Notes under the pieces: model-generated
Databases searched by the model: none
Told to the model about the DNA's origin: nothing
The model's input: only the letters and a program-made list of their open reading frames with translations
From: Rehmannia glutinosa
Taxonomy: Eukaryota > Streptophyta > Magnoliopsida > Lamiales > Orobanchaceae
Length of the DNA stretch: 64,000 bases
NCBI GenBank assembly: GCA_016081115.2
Contig: CM071932.1
Location: 55,130,659 to 55,194,658 of the forward strand
Reading direction: 5' to 3'
Made by a program: the position numbers and the translations under genes
Shown here: positions 13,397 to 25,564 of the stretch, in pieces
Layout of the letters: every line of letters starts with the position of its first letter
Position numbering within the stretch: the first letter of the stretch is position 1

Positions 13397-13776
13397 CATT
13401 ATTAGGGATGACCACATGAATTAATTAATTTAATAAACTCAAATTAATATTCAATTATTATTTTCACAAAAAATTGGTATTTGGTTTTATTTTATGGAAC
13501 TATACTCAATACTGAATATTTATCTAATATATATAATATGTACATGGACGGATCTAGAAATGGTTTGGGTATACTTTGTTTTTTTTCATTATTAGGGATG
13601 ACCACATGAATTAATTAATTTAATAAACTCAAATTAATATTCAATTATTATTTTCACAAAAAATTGGTATTTGGTTTTATTTTATGGAACTATACTCAAT
13701 ACTGAATATTTATCTAATATATATAATATGTACATGGACGGATCTAGAAATGGTTTGGGTATACTTTATTTTTTTT
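13397..13776. repeat. 190-bp tandem direct duplication
   Basis: Two head-to-tail copies, 13397-13586 and 13587-13776, both starting CATTATTAGGGATGACC. By eye they differ at one base near the end. The sequence is AT-rich and non-coding. Confidence 0.92.
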
Positions 13777-14751
13777 AACCTAATAAATATGTAGACTCTA
13801 AGAATAAATTATAAATAATAAGAAAAATAGGAAATAGCTAAAAATATATTTTTAACAAAAAAATATATTTTAGAAATAAATAATAATTAATAAAATATAA
13901 ATATAATAAATAGTGAAAACAAAATACAATGGGGGCATGTGTCCCATAGTGGGATGAGTGTTCGCGTCTATGAATATGTATATATTTTGTACATATTATA
14001 TATATATTATATTCATACAAACTACAACATTTATAGATAATTTGAAAGAAAAAATGAAACTGTACGTAAGTTGATCCAAGCAATAATCAATCTTAATTTG
14101 TCTTTTCAGTGAGCCTCATATTTAGGGCTGTTAATTGGATTTATAAATCAAGCTTTTACTCGTTCAAATTCAAATATCATCTGGCTTTGATGACCATAAG
14201 TTCAAGTTAATCTAATAAATTAATTTATTTTTTGGCCAACTTATATATGTTTGCGAACTTCTCATTTATCTTGAGCTAACTTACACTATTAATATTATTT
14301 TGTGAAAGAGAGAAACTACAAAAATATGAGTTTATATGCTAGGAGAATAATTTTGCTCAAATACAAGTTAAAAGTTTAACCTGGACTCAATGGGCATAAC
14401 CGACTCATGAAAGAAAAACTCAAAAAAGTTATATAAACTATAACTTAAATTTGTATTTTTTTAAGTTATTAATGAAATTACATAAAAAAAATTATTAATG
14501 AGGGGGCAGAATGGCCACCTATCTCCACCATTGCCCAAACTTTTAATCAAATGAGAATTTTCACTGACATTATAGCCACCTGCTGATTTGGCCATGTGTT
14601 ATGATGTGTGAAATAAGAGAATCTGATATGGACAATGATGTAGCCGTATTGGACGCCACATGAGTGATGACATGGCGTTGAGTAGCTGCCGCCAAGTGGC
14701 GCTTGACATGGCACGTTTGTTGCCACATGTATGTTGACTTAGCGTTGAGTA
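13777..14751. other. AT-rich intergenic DNA
   Basis: Mostly AT-rich, with no supported gene. A TAGGGCTGTTAATTGG word near 14123 resembles the start of another hAT-type MITE, but I could not find its other end. At 14660-14760 a short word (GACATGGCGTTGAGTAG, then GACTTAGCGTTGAGTAG) repeats just upstream of the Transposase_28-like relic. Confidence 0.5.
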
Positions 14752-15975
14752 GTGCCCCCGGTCCATTTTCCTTCCCGTTTTTCTTTGTCTTCTCCCGAGT
14801 TTTCATACATTTCATGTCATATCCTGAGTTTCGGTACTTCTTTCATTCAACTTGGAGGCCAATATGTTACCGGGCGTTCATTTTCTGATTCGGTTATTCC
14901 ATGTCCACCTTTCTCCATGGAGATTGATATTCCTCCCCTTGCTCCAGAGTTGTGCTTTGATGGTGAAGGGAAGTAGAGCTTCTGCCAGATTCGAGCTCAA
15001 GTGATGAGTCTTCTGAGGCGGAGTCTGAAAAAGATAGTCCTGAAGAGGTCCTCCCACCAAGTGCCAACATAGGACTCCTCCCGGGAGTCGAACAGTTGTC
15101 CTGGGAGAGTTGGCCATTCGAGTGTCCTCCGTCTGTCTTCGTAGGCTATAGGAGCATCTTGAGCTTCCTTAAAAATTTGTGATGTTGGCCCCGAGTTTGG
15201 GCAACAGGCTCACTCATCCACCCAAGGGATTCATCACAGTGTACCTTTACAGCTTCTCTGTTGGCTTCGTGCTTCCTCCAGACACTTTCCGTATCTCGAT
15301 CCTTAGGTCCATGGGAGCATGTGTTGGTCAGTTGATTTCCAGGCCCATGCATGTATTCGAGGTTATCAACATGTTATGCGGCAGTTGGGTTTGACTCAGA
15401 TTGTAGATGGATTTCGTTCCTTGTTCTACTCCTGGAGGTCTCCGGGTAACACATGCTTACACTTCTTTCCACGTCCTTAGTGCAAGTTTCTTGATATATT
15501 TCCTTCTCCTAGTGGGCTGTGGAGGGATGATTTCTTCTATGTGAGGGATAATGGTTGGGAGCTTCCTCACGAATGGGTTTCGGAGGTTAAGGCTGCCCGA
15601 GGTACTTCCGCTTCCTGGAAGGAGATGGCGGAAGCTTATAGATCTCGGGGCTTGTTTAAAAATCTATTAAATGTCAGGGAGTTCTTGGGTATCCCTTCTT
15701 GCTTTACTTCTTTACATTGCTTCCCACTTTACTTGTACATTTTGACAGCTTCCCTTTTCTGATACTGCTTCTGCATGCTTTTCAGGTTAGGAGAGTTACA
15801 ACATTGCATAGTTGATGGCATTTAAGAAGAAGGAGAAGGAGAAGGCTAAGGGGAAGTCTGTTGCTGGCGGGAGCTCGAGTGTCCTGCCCTGGAGTGATAG
15901 GCCGTGCCTTTTCTCCCCATGAGAGTGATAGGCGCCCTTCCCGCCAGGAGGAGGAGGGTTGGCTTCCTGCCTTCA
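14752..15975 (+). pseudogene. Relic of a plant Transposase_28-like (putative gypsy-type transposon) protein
   Basis: The frame at 15179-15394 reads HPPKGFITVYLYSFSVGFVL followed by LPPDTFRISILRSMGACVGQ, the pattern of the plant family annotated as 'putative gypsy type transposon' (Transposase_28). The following frames continue with FYSWRSPG, then FFYVRDNGWELPHEWVSEVK and ASWKEMAEAYRSRGLF in the frame at 15541, in the order seen in that family. A probable 97-nt intron follows (15689-15785, GTATCC to TTTTCAG), then a Lys-rich stretch. Stops and frame changes break the gene. Solo LTR B interrupts the region at 16028. The protein's function is unknown. Confidence 0.6.
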
Positions 15976-16027
15976 AGGCGGATCATTATTCTTGCTGGTT
16001 CTGGCACCTCGGCTGCAGCTTAAGATC

Positions 16028-17555
16028 TGTTAGGAAATTTATTTGTTAGATTTTGATAATACCATGTAAAACTTAAACTAGGAAGATGACACCTCATTTT
16101 CCTTGTAATTTGTATTGTAATAGATAGGGCTTGAAAAGTTGAGTCAAGTCAGCTATGCCAATGGATACAAGAAGTCAACTGAGGACTATGTGAAGACTTT
16201 GTTGTGTGTCAGCTGAGTAATGCCATGAAGGAAGTCAAGGACTCGACTAAAAGAGAGTCAGCTGGGGAACAACTGTAAGAAGTGTCAGTCAAGTCAACTC
16301 AAGAGGCCAAGTCTCAAGTTGAAGTGACAGTTGAGTTATCCAATGATTGGAGCTGACTCAAGTCACCTGGGATATAGACAACAGTCTAGTTAAGACAACT
16401 GACTTAGATCCATTGATTAAAGTCATGAATATTACTCAATATAGTAATATATCAAAGCTGTCAGGTCTAAAGTGTTAGTCCCGTAATTATGCAAAAGGGA
16501 GGAACCAATGGGAAACACTACACCTTGTGTCAGGCACCTGCAATGCTACGAAGACATTTAATACGAGGAAAGGTGAACATCAAGGACTGCAGACCAATAC
16601 AAGACAAGCCAACGAACACAAAGTGATATTTGAAATTAGCCTATCTCTTCAACGGGCAAAATTTCAAATGTGAACTATAAAAGGCTAAGGAAGTTATTGA
16701 GAAGAGGTTACCTGAACCACAAACAAGCAAGCAATATTCAAGCATTTAACCTGAAATATTCTCATAGACATTCAAGCAATTCCTCAAGCCTGAAACTCGA
16801 AGGAAATCGATCCAACACAAGTTGTGAAGGAAAGACAACTTCATGTTGAAGAGGAAACTTTTGAAGAAACCAAAAGGGTCTACTTTCCAAGTCAGGATTA
16901 TAGAAAGGTTCCAAATCGAACCATTATCAAGTTTGTTGGAGGGCTTCGTGATCAAATCCAAGAACTTGAGAAGTGAGTCAAGTAGCAAGCAATTGCTGCG
17001 TGAAGAAGCTGAGTCGCTAGAGAAGCCAGCTGTGTGATCAAGGTTGTCTCCAGACTGTTCACCGCTTTGTAAATTGATCTGTTACATAGTGGATTCCTCC
17101 AAGAGTTGGAGAAGAGAGGATTAGAAGAATTACCCCATATTCGAACCTCTATAATATATTTATGTCATTTACTTTCAGCAAACTTACTTTTCTGCATATT
17201 TACTTTATATCTGATGTTAAGTATTATATTTGATATCCAACTGATAAATAACTAAGTACTAAAAATCAAGTGTTAAAATAAGCTTAAAACTAAACAAATG
17301 GTGTTAAATCTTCCGCTGTTAAAAACCAATCAGCCAAGTTAAGTATTTGGCTTGAGCAACCTAGTTATACTATCAATAGCTCTATCGAGTCTGTTGAGTG
17401 GGTAACTTAGCTGAAAAGCCAACTTAGTTGTCCATCAAGGACACAACTATTTGAGTCAACTCTGTTGAATAATGTTAAAAGGACTAAATCGAAAATTTGG
17501 TAAGGTTTATTCAACCCCCCTTCTAAACCTTACTTCACACCCCTTGGGACCTACA
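16028..17555 (+). repeat. Solo LTR B of the Sirevirus-like family
   Basis: A 1528-bp LTR, TGTTAGGAAATT to GGGACCTACA, homologous to the LTRs of A and C, with a TATA box (TATAAAA) at 16676-16682. No PBS or gag follows. The 5-bp direct repeat AGATC flanks it exactly (16023-16027 and 17556-17560). This is the signature of an element reduced to one LTR by LTR-LTR recombination. Confidence 0.93.
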
Positions 17556-17947
17556 AGATCAGACTTCACGTGCTTGTGATCGAGTTTGCATCTTCGTGTA
17601 CTTTGGCTTTTCCAATAGACAACGCCAAAATAATGTTTATTTTTTAAGGCAGATCACTCCAGGTCAATGCGGTTGACCAAAATCCTCTTCCCGAGGGGGA
17701 AGTCTTCTCGTCTTCTTCTCGTTGAGTTGGAAAATTCTTTGATGGAAACTTGGCTGTACACACGCGCAAATGTTAGAGGGTCTCAGGAGTTGTCCCAGGC
17801 AGGCCCTTCCAATGCTCAAGTCAGCACGGTGAACGAGAGAGTAAACAGTAAATGAATATTGTATCACAAATGCGTAGGAAAATAATTAATTCCTTTACTT
17901 ACAGATAATAGGAGGGACCTTTTTATACCTGGGAGATGGGCCCCGTG
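17556..17947 (+). other. Continuation of the old DNA after the solo LTR
   Basis: The sequence into which LTR B inserted resumes here and runs to the start of copia-2. It has a short open frame (17667-17855) of no known family. The CCCAGG..CTTTTTATACCTGGGAG stretch near 17920 looks like non-coding LTR or promoter DNA of an older element. No gene is supported. Confidence 0.4.
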
Positions 17948-18458
17948 TGTTAGCTCAATGTTTTTATTTGGTTTTGATGATTTTATATAAATGGGTTTTG
18001 CACCAAAATAATGTCCCCAAATGTTGTCCAAATACTTCAAAACATTTTCAATGATTTTTACCAAATTTTTGGAGTACTTCTTATTGACATAAATCAGATA
18101 ACTTCTTTGTATTCAGGTCGACGGTCGCCCTACAGGGAGACCCATACCTAAAAGTTTACAAAACAGGAAACCAAACAGAGAAACTGAAGCAGGGAGGGCA
18201 ACCGGTGCCTGGGAATATTTGTTTTTGCTTCAAAATCTCTCTGTTTCATGAGCGAATGGTCAATATCCACAACAATCCGTCGCTCTAGACAGTGACCGGT
18301 TGCCCTCTATAGCATCCTGTGTCAAAAACACTTTTCAATGGCTTTAAAATTCTAAATTCTAAGATGGCGACCGGTCGCTGTATTGTTTTGACAGCAAAAA
18401 CTATTTGTTGTGCAGACACTTCTCATGATTTTAAGGCATTATCTTTTCTTAACCATTT
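17948..18458 (+). repeat. Copia-2 5' LTR, first part
   Basis: Homologous to 60194 to about 60713 of the 3' LTR. It contains the conserved 12-bp palindrome at 18367-18378. It stops where element C begins. About 272 bp present in the 3' LTR (about 60714-60985, including the TATA box) are missing between this part and the second part at 52609. Confidence 0.9.
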
Positions 18459-20030
18459 TGTTGGGAAATTTATTTTTAGATTTTGATGAATGCCATGTAA
18501 AACTTAGACTAGAAAGTTGGCACCCCATTTTCTTTGTAATTTTCATTGTAATAGATAGGGCTGCTCGAGCTGAGTTAAGTCAGCTATGCCTAAATATGCA
18601 AAAAGACAACTGGAGACTAGAATGAAGACTCCGCTGTGAGGCAACTGAGTATGGCAAGGAAGAGAAGACAAGAACTCGACTGGAGAAGTATCAGCTGAGA
18701 TGAAGCTGTGAGAAGCGTCAGTCAAGTCAACCCAAGATAGCCAAGTCTCAAGTTGAAGTGACTGATGAGTCATCCAATGATTGGAAGTTGACTCGAAGTC
18801 ATCTGGGACGTTAAAGAACTGCAGTCAAGTCAAGACAACTGAAAAGGATCCGTTGCACAAAAGTCAAGAAAGTTACTTAAACAAGTAATACTTCCATACT
18901 GCCTTTCTTAAAGTGCTCAGTCCCGAAGCGTGCAAAAGGAATAAACCAATGGGAAGATCGCACTGTGTCGAACTCGAAAAGTCAAGGTTCATTCAATACG
19001 AGGAAATATCAATTTCAAGGATCGCAACAAGACAAGCCAACGACCACAAGTGTCTTTTGAAAATTAGCCTATCTCTTCAACGGGCAGATTTTCAAAAGAA
19101 CACTATAAAAGGCTGATGAATCAATTTGAGAAAAATATAGAGGTTACCTTGACTATGAACATTCAAGCTATCAATTAAGCTGTAACCTACAAAATATTCT
19201 CAAATCATTCAAGCTTAATCCTCAGACCAAACAATTTGAAGGAAATCAATCCAACACCTACCTGTGAAGGAAAGACGACCTCAATCAGTTGAAGAGGAAA
19301 TATTTGAAGAATCAAAGGGGTCTACATTCCACAGAGGATTGTAGAAAGGTTCAAGGTCGAACCAGTCTCAAGTTATTGGAGGGCTTCGTGATCAAATTCA
19401 AGAAGCTTGAGCAAGTGAGTCAGTAGTAGCAAGGCAACGCCCGTGAAGAAGTCGAGTCGGACGAGAAGCCAATTGTGTGACCAAGGCATCTCCAGATCGA
19501 GTCCCAAATGATCAAGTTTGTGTGATCAAGACTTGCATCTGGACTGATAACCACTTTGTACTCTAATCAATACTTAGTGGATTCCTCCAGGAGTTGTAGA
19601 AGAGAGGATTAGAAGAATTACCCCATCTTCGAACTTCTATAAAATTTATTGTGTCATTTACATTTCAGCACTTCAATTCTGCATATTATTTTATATCTGC
19701 TGGTAAATTTGCTATCCAATTGATATTTAACAAAGTGCTAAAACCAAGTGTTAAAACAAACTTAAACCAAATTCAAGGGTGTTAAGTCTTCCGCTAAAAA
19801 CATATCACAGTTGAGTTAAGCCTTAGACTAAGCAGTTGAGTTATTCTATCAACAGCTCAGTCGAGTCTGTTGAGTGGTTAACTCTGCTGGTTAACTAACT
19901 TAGCTGTCCATCAAGGACTTAGCTGTGAAGTATTAACTCTGAACTATTTTAAAAGGACTAAATCGAAAAATTAGTAAGGTTTATTCAATCCCCCTTCTAA
20001 ACCTTACTCTCACACCCCTTGGGACCTACA
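18459..20030 (+). repeat. 5' LTR of element C
   Basis: A 1572-bp LTR, TGTTGGGAAATT to GGGACCTACA, with TATAAAA at 19104-19110. Its central part resembles LTRs X and Y (subtype a) more than the subtype-b LTRs of E. Confidence 0.93.
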
Positions 20031-20032
20031 AG

Positions 20033-20044
20033 TAGTATCAGAGC
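20033..20044 (+). other. Primer binding site, element C
   Basis: TAGTATCAGAGC, two bases after the LTR. One base differs from the usual TGGTATCAGAGC. Confidence 0.85.
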
Positions 20045-20155
20045 GGTTGGTTCATTGAGCCTTCCGCACTGGTTACTGAACTAGATCTCCAATCTTTCAA
20101 AACTTGCTTTAGCACTTGATCTTTCAAAACTCTTTTATTCAGCAAAGTTATTATC

Positions 20156-22496
20156 ATGGAAGCAAATTTGACACGCATCCCTATGTTCACAATTGAGGAA
20201 TTTGATGATTGGAAAATTCGTATGCAGTGCTCATCTATCAAGATTACACGATGAAATGTGGATAGTAATAGAAGATGTGCCACCGCAAATTTTAAAAGTG
20301 AACACCGCGCAAGGAGGGTTCTTTGCACTGCGCAGGAGAAGAGGATGTTGCTCCCGGCATCGCCTATGGTTGAAAAATCAAGAGTGAATAGACAAATGAT
20401 GAGAAAAAGATACAACTTGGACAACGTGGCCAAGGACATTCTTTACAAAACTTTGCACAAAGCTATGTTCAACAAAGTCAAATCTTGCAAGACTGCAAAA
20501 GAAATCCGGGATAAGCTAACTTTGATTTATGAAGGCTCTGAGCAAATCAAGGAAAATAAGCTATCTGTTGATGTACAAAAATTTGAAAACTTTAAGATGC
20601 TTGCAGGACAAACCTTGGATGGATTTGGATGCTAGATTCACGAAATTACCAATGAAATCAAAGACTTGGGAAAGAATATACACGAAAAAGAGATGTGTAT
20701 GAAGATTCTAAGAAGTCTCCCAACTGAGTGGGAAATGAAAGTCATTGGCCCTGAGACATTCCATGGACCTATCAAAAACATCCAACCATGAGTTATTCTC
20801 AGATCTCAAAGCCTATGAATTTGAGCTGAAAAGAAATGATCAAGAAGAGACATCTGTGCCCAAAACAGCTGCTCTAATAATCAAGGATGGGAAGAGAGCT
20901 GAAGTCAAAGAAGTCATTGACCAAGAAGAGATTGCCATGATGGTTAAAAGGTTCAACAAGTTCTTCAACAAGAACTACAAAAGAGGCAAAAGTGAATCTT
21001 CCAGAAGACACTCAGCTCCCTCCAAGTCAAGGGAAGATAGGCCACCCAAGAGAGCAGAGCATCAAAAGATCGAATACCAAAGAACTGACAATCCAAGAAT
21101 GGAAAGAGCTGATCAAAACATTGAGAGTCTATGCTAGAACTACAGGAAACCCGGTCACTATGCCATTTATTGCCCATATCCTGTAGTAAACAAATACATG
21201 AATGAAGAGGAAAGAAAAGTCTTCAGAGAAAGAAGACAAGAAAAGAAAAAGGCAATGTTAGCTGCAGAGACTGCTGAGACAGCCAAGTCAAAAGACATAG
21301 CAGACTCGGAGAGTAGTGAATCTGACTACTCAAGTGACTCCGAAAAAGAAGCCTTGATATGTTTAATGGCCAAAGAACAAGACCGAACTGACCAAGAAGA
21401 CGAGGTACATTCTAACTCATCTCAATTAGATTCTAGTGATAGTGATTGTGACACACACACTTCATCACCCACTAATCTTTATGATTCATTAGGCAAAATG
21501 ATGAAAGACTTTGAGCACATTAAGTCCTCACACACACTACTAAATGAGGAGAACATCCAACTCAAAAGCCAAAACTCACAGCTGACTAAGGAGCTGAGTA
21601 CTCTGAGTCACACAGCTGATGAGAATAAAGAAATAAAGGCTGAAAATGCTAAGTTAATAGCAGAGATAGTTGCTATAGAAAAGAGGGAAAATGACCTCAA
21701 AAATGTGATTGCCTCATTCACTAAGGCATCTAAATCTTTGGATGATCTTATTATGAGCCAAAGAGAATGTGGAGATAAGACAGGCTTAGGATTTAATTCC
21801 TCTATGCTAAGTCAAGCTCCCAAAGTGATTTTGGAAAAAGGATCTTCAAGCAATGAAGCATCTCAAAAATCCAAAACTCCAAATGGTGCACACACATTCA
21901 TTCCAAAGCACAATCACAACCAAACTGGCCTTGGTTATAAAGGAAAAGGAAAACAGCCAGTTGAGTATGCTAAGTGGACAACTGAGAAGAAATCCAGTCG
22001 AGTTCCTCAGCAAATTCCAAACAGAAAGTACTCTGTAAAGAAGAAACATATTTACCAAAAACCCCAGAAATTCTATAAAAGGAACATATATGATGGGAAT
22101 GGTAGAAATTACCCAAGCCAAGCTGATTGGTACAATGTGGAAAATCAGCAAAGATCTATGGAATACATGCCTAGATGGCAAAGGCCTAGAACTCAGCAAA
22201 GGCCATTCCAAAGGCAAAAGAGCTATCCTCAGCACACATATGCACCCAAACACTACACACAGAGGTATCACAACTACCCAAGGAAGGCAATTGCTAAAAC
22301 ACACACACATGCATACAGACAAAAGAGACAGCTGTATGAACCCATAACCCCCAAGCAATTTGCCAAAGTAAATTATGATTATGGCACAGATAGATGGCAA
22401 CCTCTTAGAGTCAAATCATTTGGCTATAGGCTGGTTGGATCATCTTACAATACTAACCCCTCAGGACCCAGACAAGTATGGGTACCTAAAACCTAA
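20156..22496 (+). pseudogene. gag: Copia gag of element C
   Basis: It starts MEANLTRIPMFTIEEF at 20156 and ends at the conserved TAA (22494-22496), about 780 codons. Order: a UBN2-type gag segment (20400-20820); a zinc knuckle at about 21130 that is damaged (C-stop-N-Y...H...C, so the Trp is a stop and the second Cys is Tyr); a Ser/Asp-rich and coiled-coil-like part (21290-21760); and a basic Gln/Arg/Tyr-rich tail. From 21198 to 22496 the frame is open for 432 codons. The N-terminal third has frameshifts near 20225 and 20630. Confidence 0.88.
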
Positions 22497-22511
22497 TTTC
22501 ATTGATTGCAG
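22494..22511 (+). other. gag-pol double stop and splice-acceptor-like signal (element C)
   Basis: TAA (22494-22496), TTT CAT, TGA (22503-22505), then TTGCAG ending at 22511. Gag (21198-22496) and pol (22548-23324) are in the same frame. CTAAT, a good plant branch-point word, overlaps the TAA. See D, E and A for the same layout. Confidence 0.7.
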
Positions 22512-24068
22512 GTTCAAGGAACATCAGAGTGCCAAGGAACCTGATACATGGATAGTGGCTGTTCCAGACACATGACAGGAAACAAGAAAAATCTATCAAA
22601 ATTCAAGGAAGTTAGAGGTGCAAAAGTTATATTTGGAGGGAATGAAGCTACAGGAAAAATAAGAGGCATTGGATCCATCAAGAAAAATGGATTAGAAATT
22701 ACAGATGTTGCATATGTTGAAGGCCTCAATTTCAACTTACTAAGCATAAGTCAACTCTGTGACAAGGGCTATAATGTTGGATTCAATATGGGAGTGTGCC
22801 AAATCAAGAACACTGAATCTAATGAAGTAGTGCTACAAGGATGCAGACAAAAGAGCACAGCCGAATCAAATTGGTTGTGGCACAAGAAGCTGAGTCACCT
22901 GAATTTCAAAACTATTAACAAACTTGCAAGAAGTAATCTTGTAGAAGGACTTCCAGACTCAGTATACAAGAAGGAGAGTGTATGTGGTGCATGCCAGATG
23001 GGAAAGCATATCAAATCATCATTCAAAGAAAAGACATGTCCATCTTCAACAAGAATATTGCACCTGTTACATATGGATCTATTTGGTCCAGTTGAACCAG
23101 CTAGCATAAGCGGAAAGAAATACACCTTGGTGGTAGTAGATGATTACTCAAGATATACATGGACAATTTTCATGTGTAAGAAGAAAGAAACCTTGCAGAA
23201 GCTAACACAGTTGATGAAGAGAATTCTATTGCTCATGAACTATCTGCAGCAAGGACTCCACAGCAGAATGGAGTTGCAGAAAGAAGGAACAGAACTCTCA
23301 AAGAAGCAGCAAGGACTATGTTAGCTGAAGCTGGGCTGCCTAAAACACGGCATGCTATACTCAAAATAGATGCATGATAAACAGACAATTGACAAAGACT
23401 CCCTATGAGATTTGGACCAGGAAAAAGCCAAATGCTGCATATTTTAAAATATTTGGATGCAAATGCTTCATCCACAATAATGGCAAAGACAATTTAAAGA
23501 CTTTTGATGCTAAAGCTGATGAAGGTATCTTCTTGGGATACTCAGCTGAAAGTAAAGCCTATAGAGTACTCAACAAGAGGACAATGGTAACAAAAGAGTC
23601 CATCCATGTGGTGTTTGATGAACCCAAGGTAAATAAAGAAGACATTGAAGAGTTAGCTGACAAGCTGAATCAGCCAACCATGCAGAAGAGTCCCTATGTT
23701 GAAGCTGAAGCTGGAGCAATTAACTCAGATGAAGATGAGTTAGTTGAGTCTCAAAAATAGCTGGAAAATTTGCAGCTAAGTGATTGCGAGAGAGCTGCTC
23801 AAGATAACACAACTGCAAGACGACTGAATGCAGCTAACTTACTCCAACCTGATGTCAGATGGCTGAGAGACCATCCACCAGACCTAATCATTGGAGATGT
23901 AAGAGAAGGTGTAAGAACCAAATCCAGATCTCAACAAAAAGCTATGTTCACTTGTTTTATCTCTCAAATAGAACCAAAAGATGTGTCACAAGCATTGGAT
24001 GACACATATTGGATTCAAGCCATGCAAGAAGAGCTGAATCAGTTTGAAAGGAACAAGGTATGGGAATT
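22506..24068 (+). pseudogene. pol: Copia pol of element C, truncated after the integrase
   Basis: Protease motif DSGCSRHMTG near 22550. Then the pre-integrase zinc region (WLWHKKLSHLNFKTIN and VCGACQMGK) and the integrase start (HMDLFGPVEPASISGKKYT). About 100 bp of the integrase core are deleted near 23221, removing the second catalytic Asp, and a smaller deletion follows near 23345. The part after the integrase is open at 23374-23760 and 23770-24084. Pol ends at NKVWE, before the RT palm, where LTR X begins. Confidence 0.9.
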
Positions 24069-25564
24069 TAGTCCTTTTAAATAAGTTCAGAATTAATTTC
24101 ACAGCTATGTCCTTGATGGACAGCTAAGTTAGTTAACCAGCAGAGTTAGCCACTCAACAGACTCGGATCGAGTTTGTTGATAGAATAACTCATTTGTTTA
24201 GTCTAATACTTAACTCCTTTGTGATGAGATTTTCAGCGGAAGACTTAACACCCTTGAATTTGGTTTAAATGTATTTTAATACTTGGTTTTAGCACTTTGT
24301 TAAATATCAATTTGATGGCAAATTATCAGCAGATATTAAATGATATGCAGTAAGTAAATGCTAAAATGTAAATGACACAATAAATTTTATAGAGGTTCGA
24401 AGATGGGGTAATTCTTCTAATACTCTCTTCTCCAACTCCGGAGGAATCCACTAAGTATTGATCAGTACAAAGTGGTTATCACCCGGATGCAAGTCTTGAT
24501 CACATAGCCGACTTGATCATTTAGGACTCACCGGAGATGCCTTGGTCACATAGGCAAGCTCGTCCGACTCGGCTTCTTCTTCAGGCGGCTGCTTGCTACT
24601 TACTCACTCACTTGCTCAAGCTTCTTGGATTTGATCACGAAGCCCTCCAATGACTTGAGACTCGGTTCGACCTTGAACCTTTCTACAATCCTCCTTGGAA
24701 TGTAGACCCCTTTTGATTCTTCAAAAGCTTCCTCTTCAACAAGATGAAGTTGTATTTCCATCATGACTTGGTGTTGGATCGATTTCCTTCGAAGTTTAGG
24801 CTTGAGGATTTGCTTGAATAACTTGAGAATATTTTTGTAGGTTACAACTCGAATAATAGCTTGAATGTTCGTGGTTCAGGTAACCTTCTCTCAAAGTGAT
24901 TCCTTAGCCTTTTATAGTGCTCTTTCAAAAATCTGCCCGTTGAAGAGATAGACTGATTTTCAAAAGACACTAGTGGTCGTTGGCTTGTCTTGTTGCGATC
25001 CTTGAAATTGACATTACCTTGTATTAAATGAACCTTGATTTTGAGCGACACAGTGCGTGTGCTTCCCATTGGTTTATTTCTTTTGCACGCTTCGGGGATC
25101 GAGCACTTTAGAATATTGCAAAGCATGGAAGTATTACTTATTTAAGTAACTTTCTTGACTTTTATGCAACGGACTCTTTTCAGTTGTCTTGACTTGACTG
25201 CAGTTGCTTAACTTCCCCAGGTGACTTCGAGTCAACTCCCAATCATTGGATGACTCATCTGTCACTTCAACTTGAGACTTGGCTATCTTGAGTTGACTTG
25301 ACTGACACTTCACACAGCTGTAACCAGCAGATACTCCTTCAGTCGAGTTCTTGACTCCTCCTCCTTGCCATACTTAGCTGCTTCACAGCGGAGTCTTCAT
25401 TTTAGCCTCCAGTTGACTTCTTGCATATCCAGGCATAGCTGACTTAACTCAGCTCGTACAACCCTATCTATTACAATGCAAATTACAAAGAAAATGGGGT
25501 TCCAACTTTCTAGTCTAAGTTTTACATGGCATTCATCAAAATCTAAACAATAAATTTCCCAACA
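24064..25564 (-). repeat. Orphan LTR X (minus strand, gag-side end missing)
   Basis: Minus-strand LTR of subtype a, ending in the TGTTGGGAAATT border at 25564 and lacking its last ~60 bp on the gag side. TATA box (minus strand) at 24910-24916. It is very close to LTR Y (38291-39860). Both are followed by the same junction into a partial subtype-b LTR beginning AACCTTAACT, so X and Y look like two copies of one insertion boundary. Confidence 0.85.

Larger units (their letters stand above)
18459..24068 (+). mobile_element. Sirevirus-like element C (plus strand, 3' half missing)
   Basis: 5' LTR, PBS, gag and the first half of pol of the same family as A, in the opposite orientation. It ends inside pol at the codons for NKVWE, where a minus-strand LTR of the same family (X) begins. 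The two share the 5-mer GAATT at 24064-24068. Its 3' LTR is absent, so the copy cannot move by itself. Confidence 0.9.

Noticed and set aside
20965..21177. Short minus-strand frame over the zinc-knuckle region
   Set aside because: A shadow of gag, repeated in other copies.
21846..22400. 184-codon minus-strand open frame
   Set aside because: It is the antisense of the basic gag tail of element C. The same shadow frame appears over the other gag copies and has no domain features.
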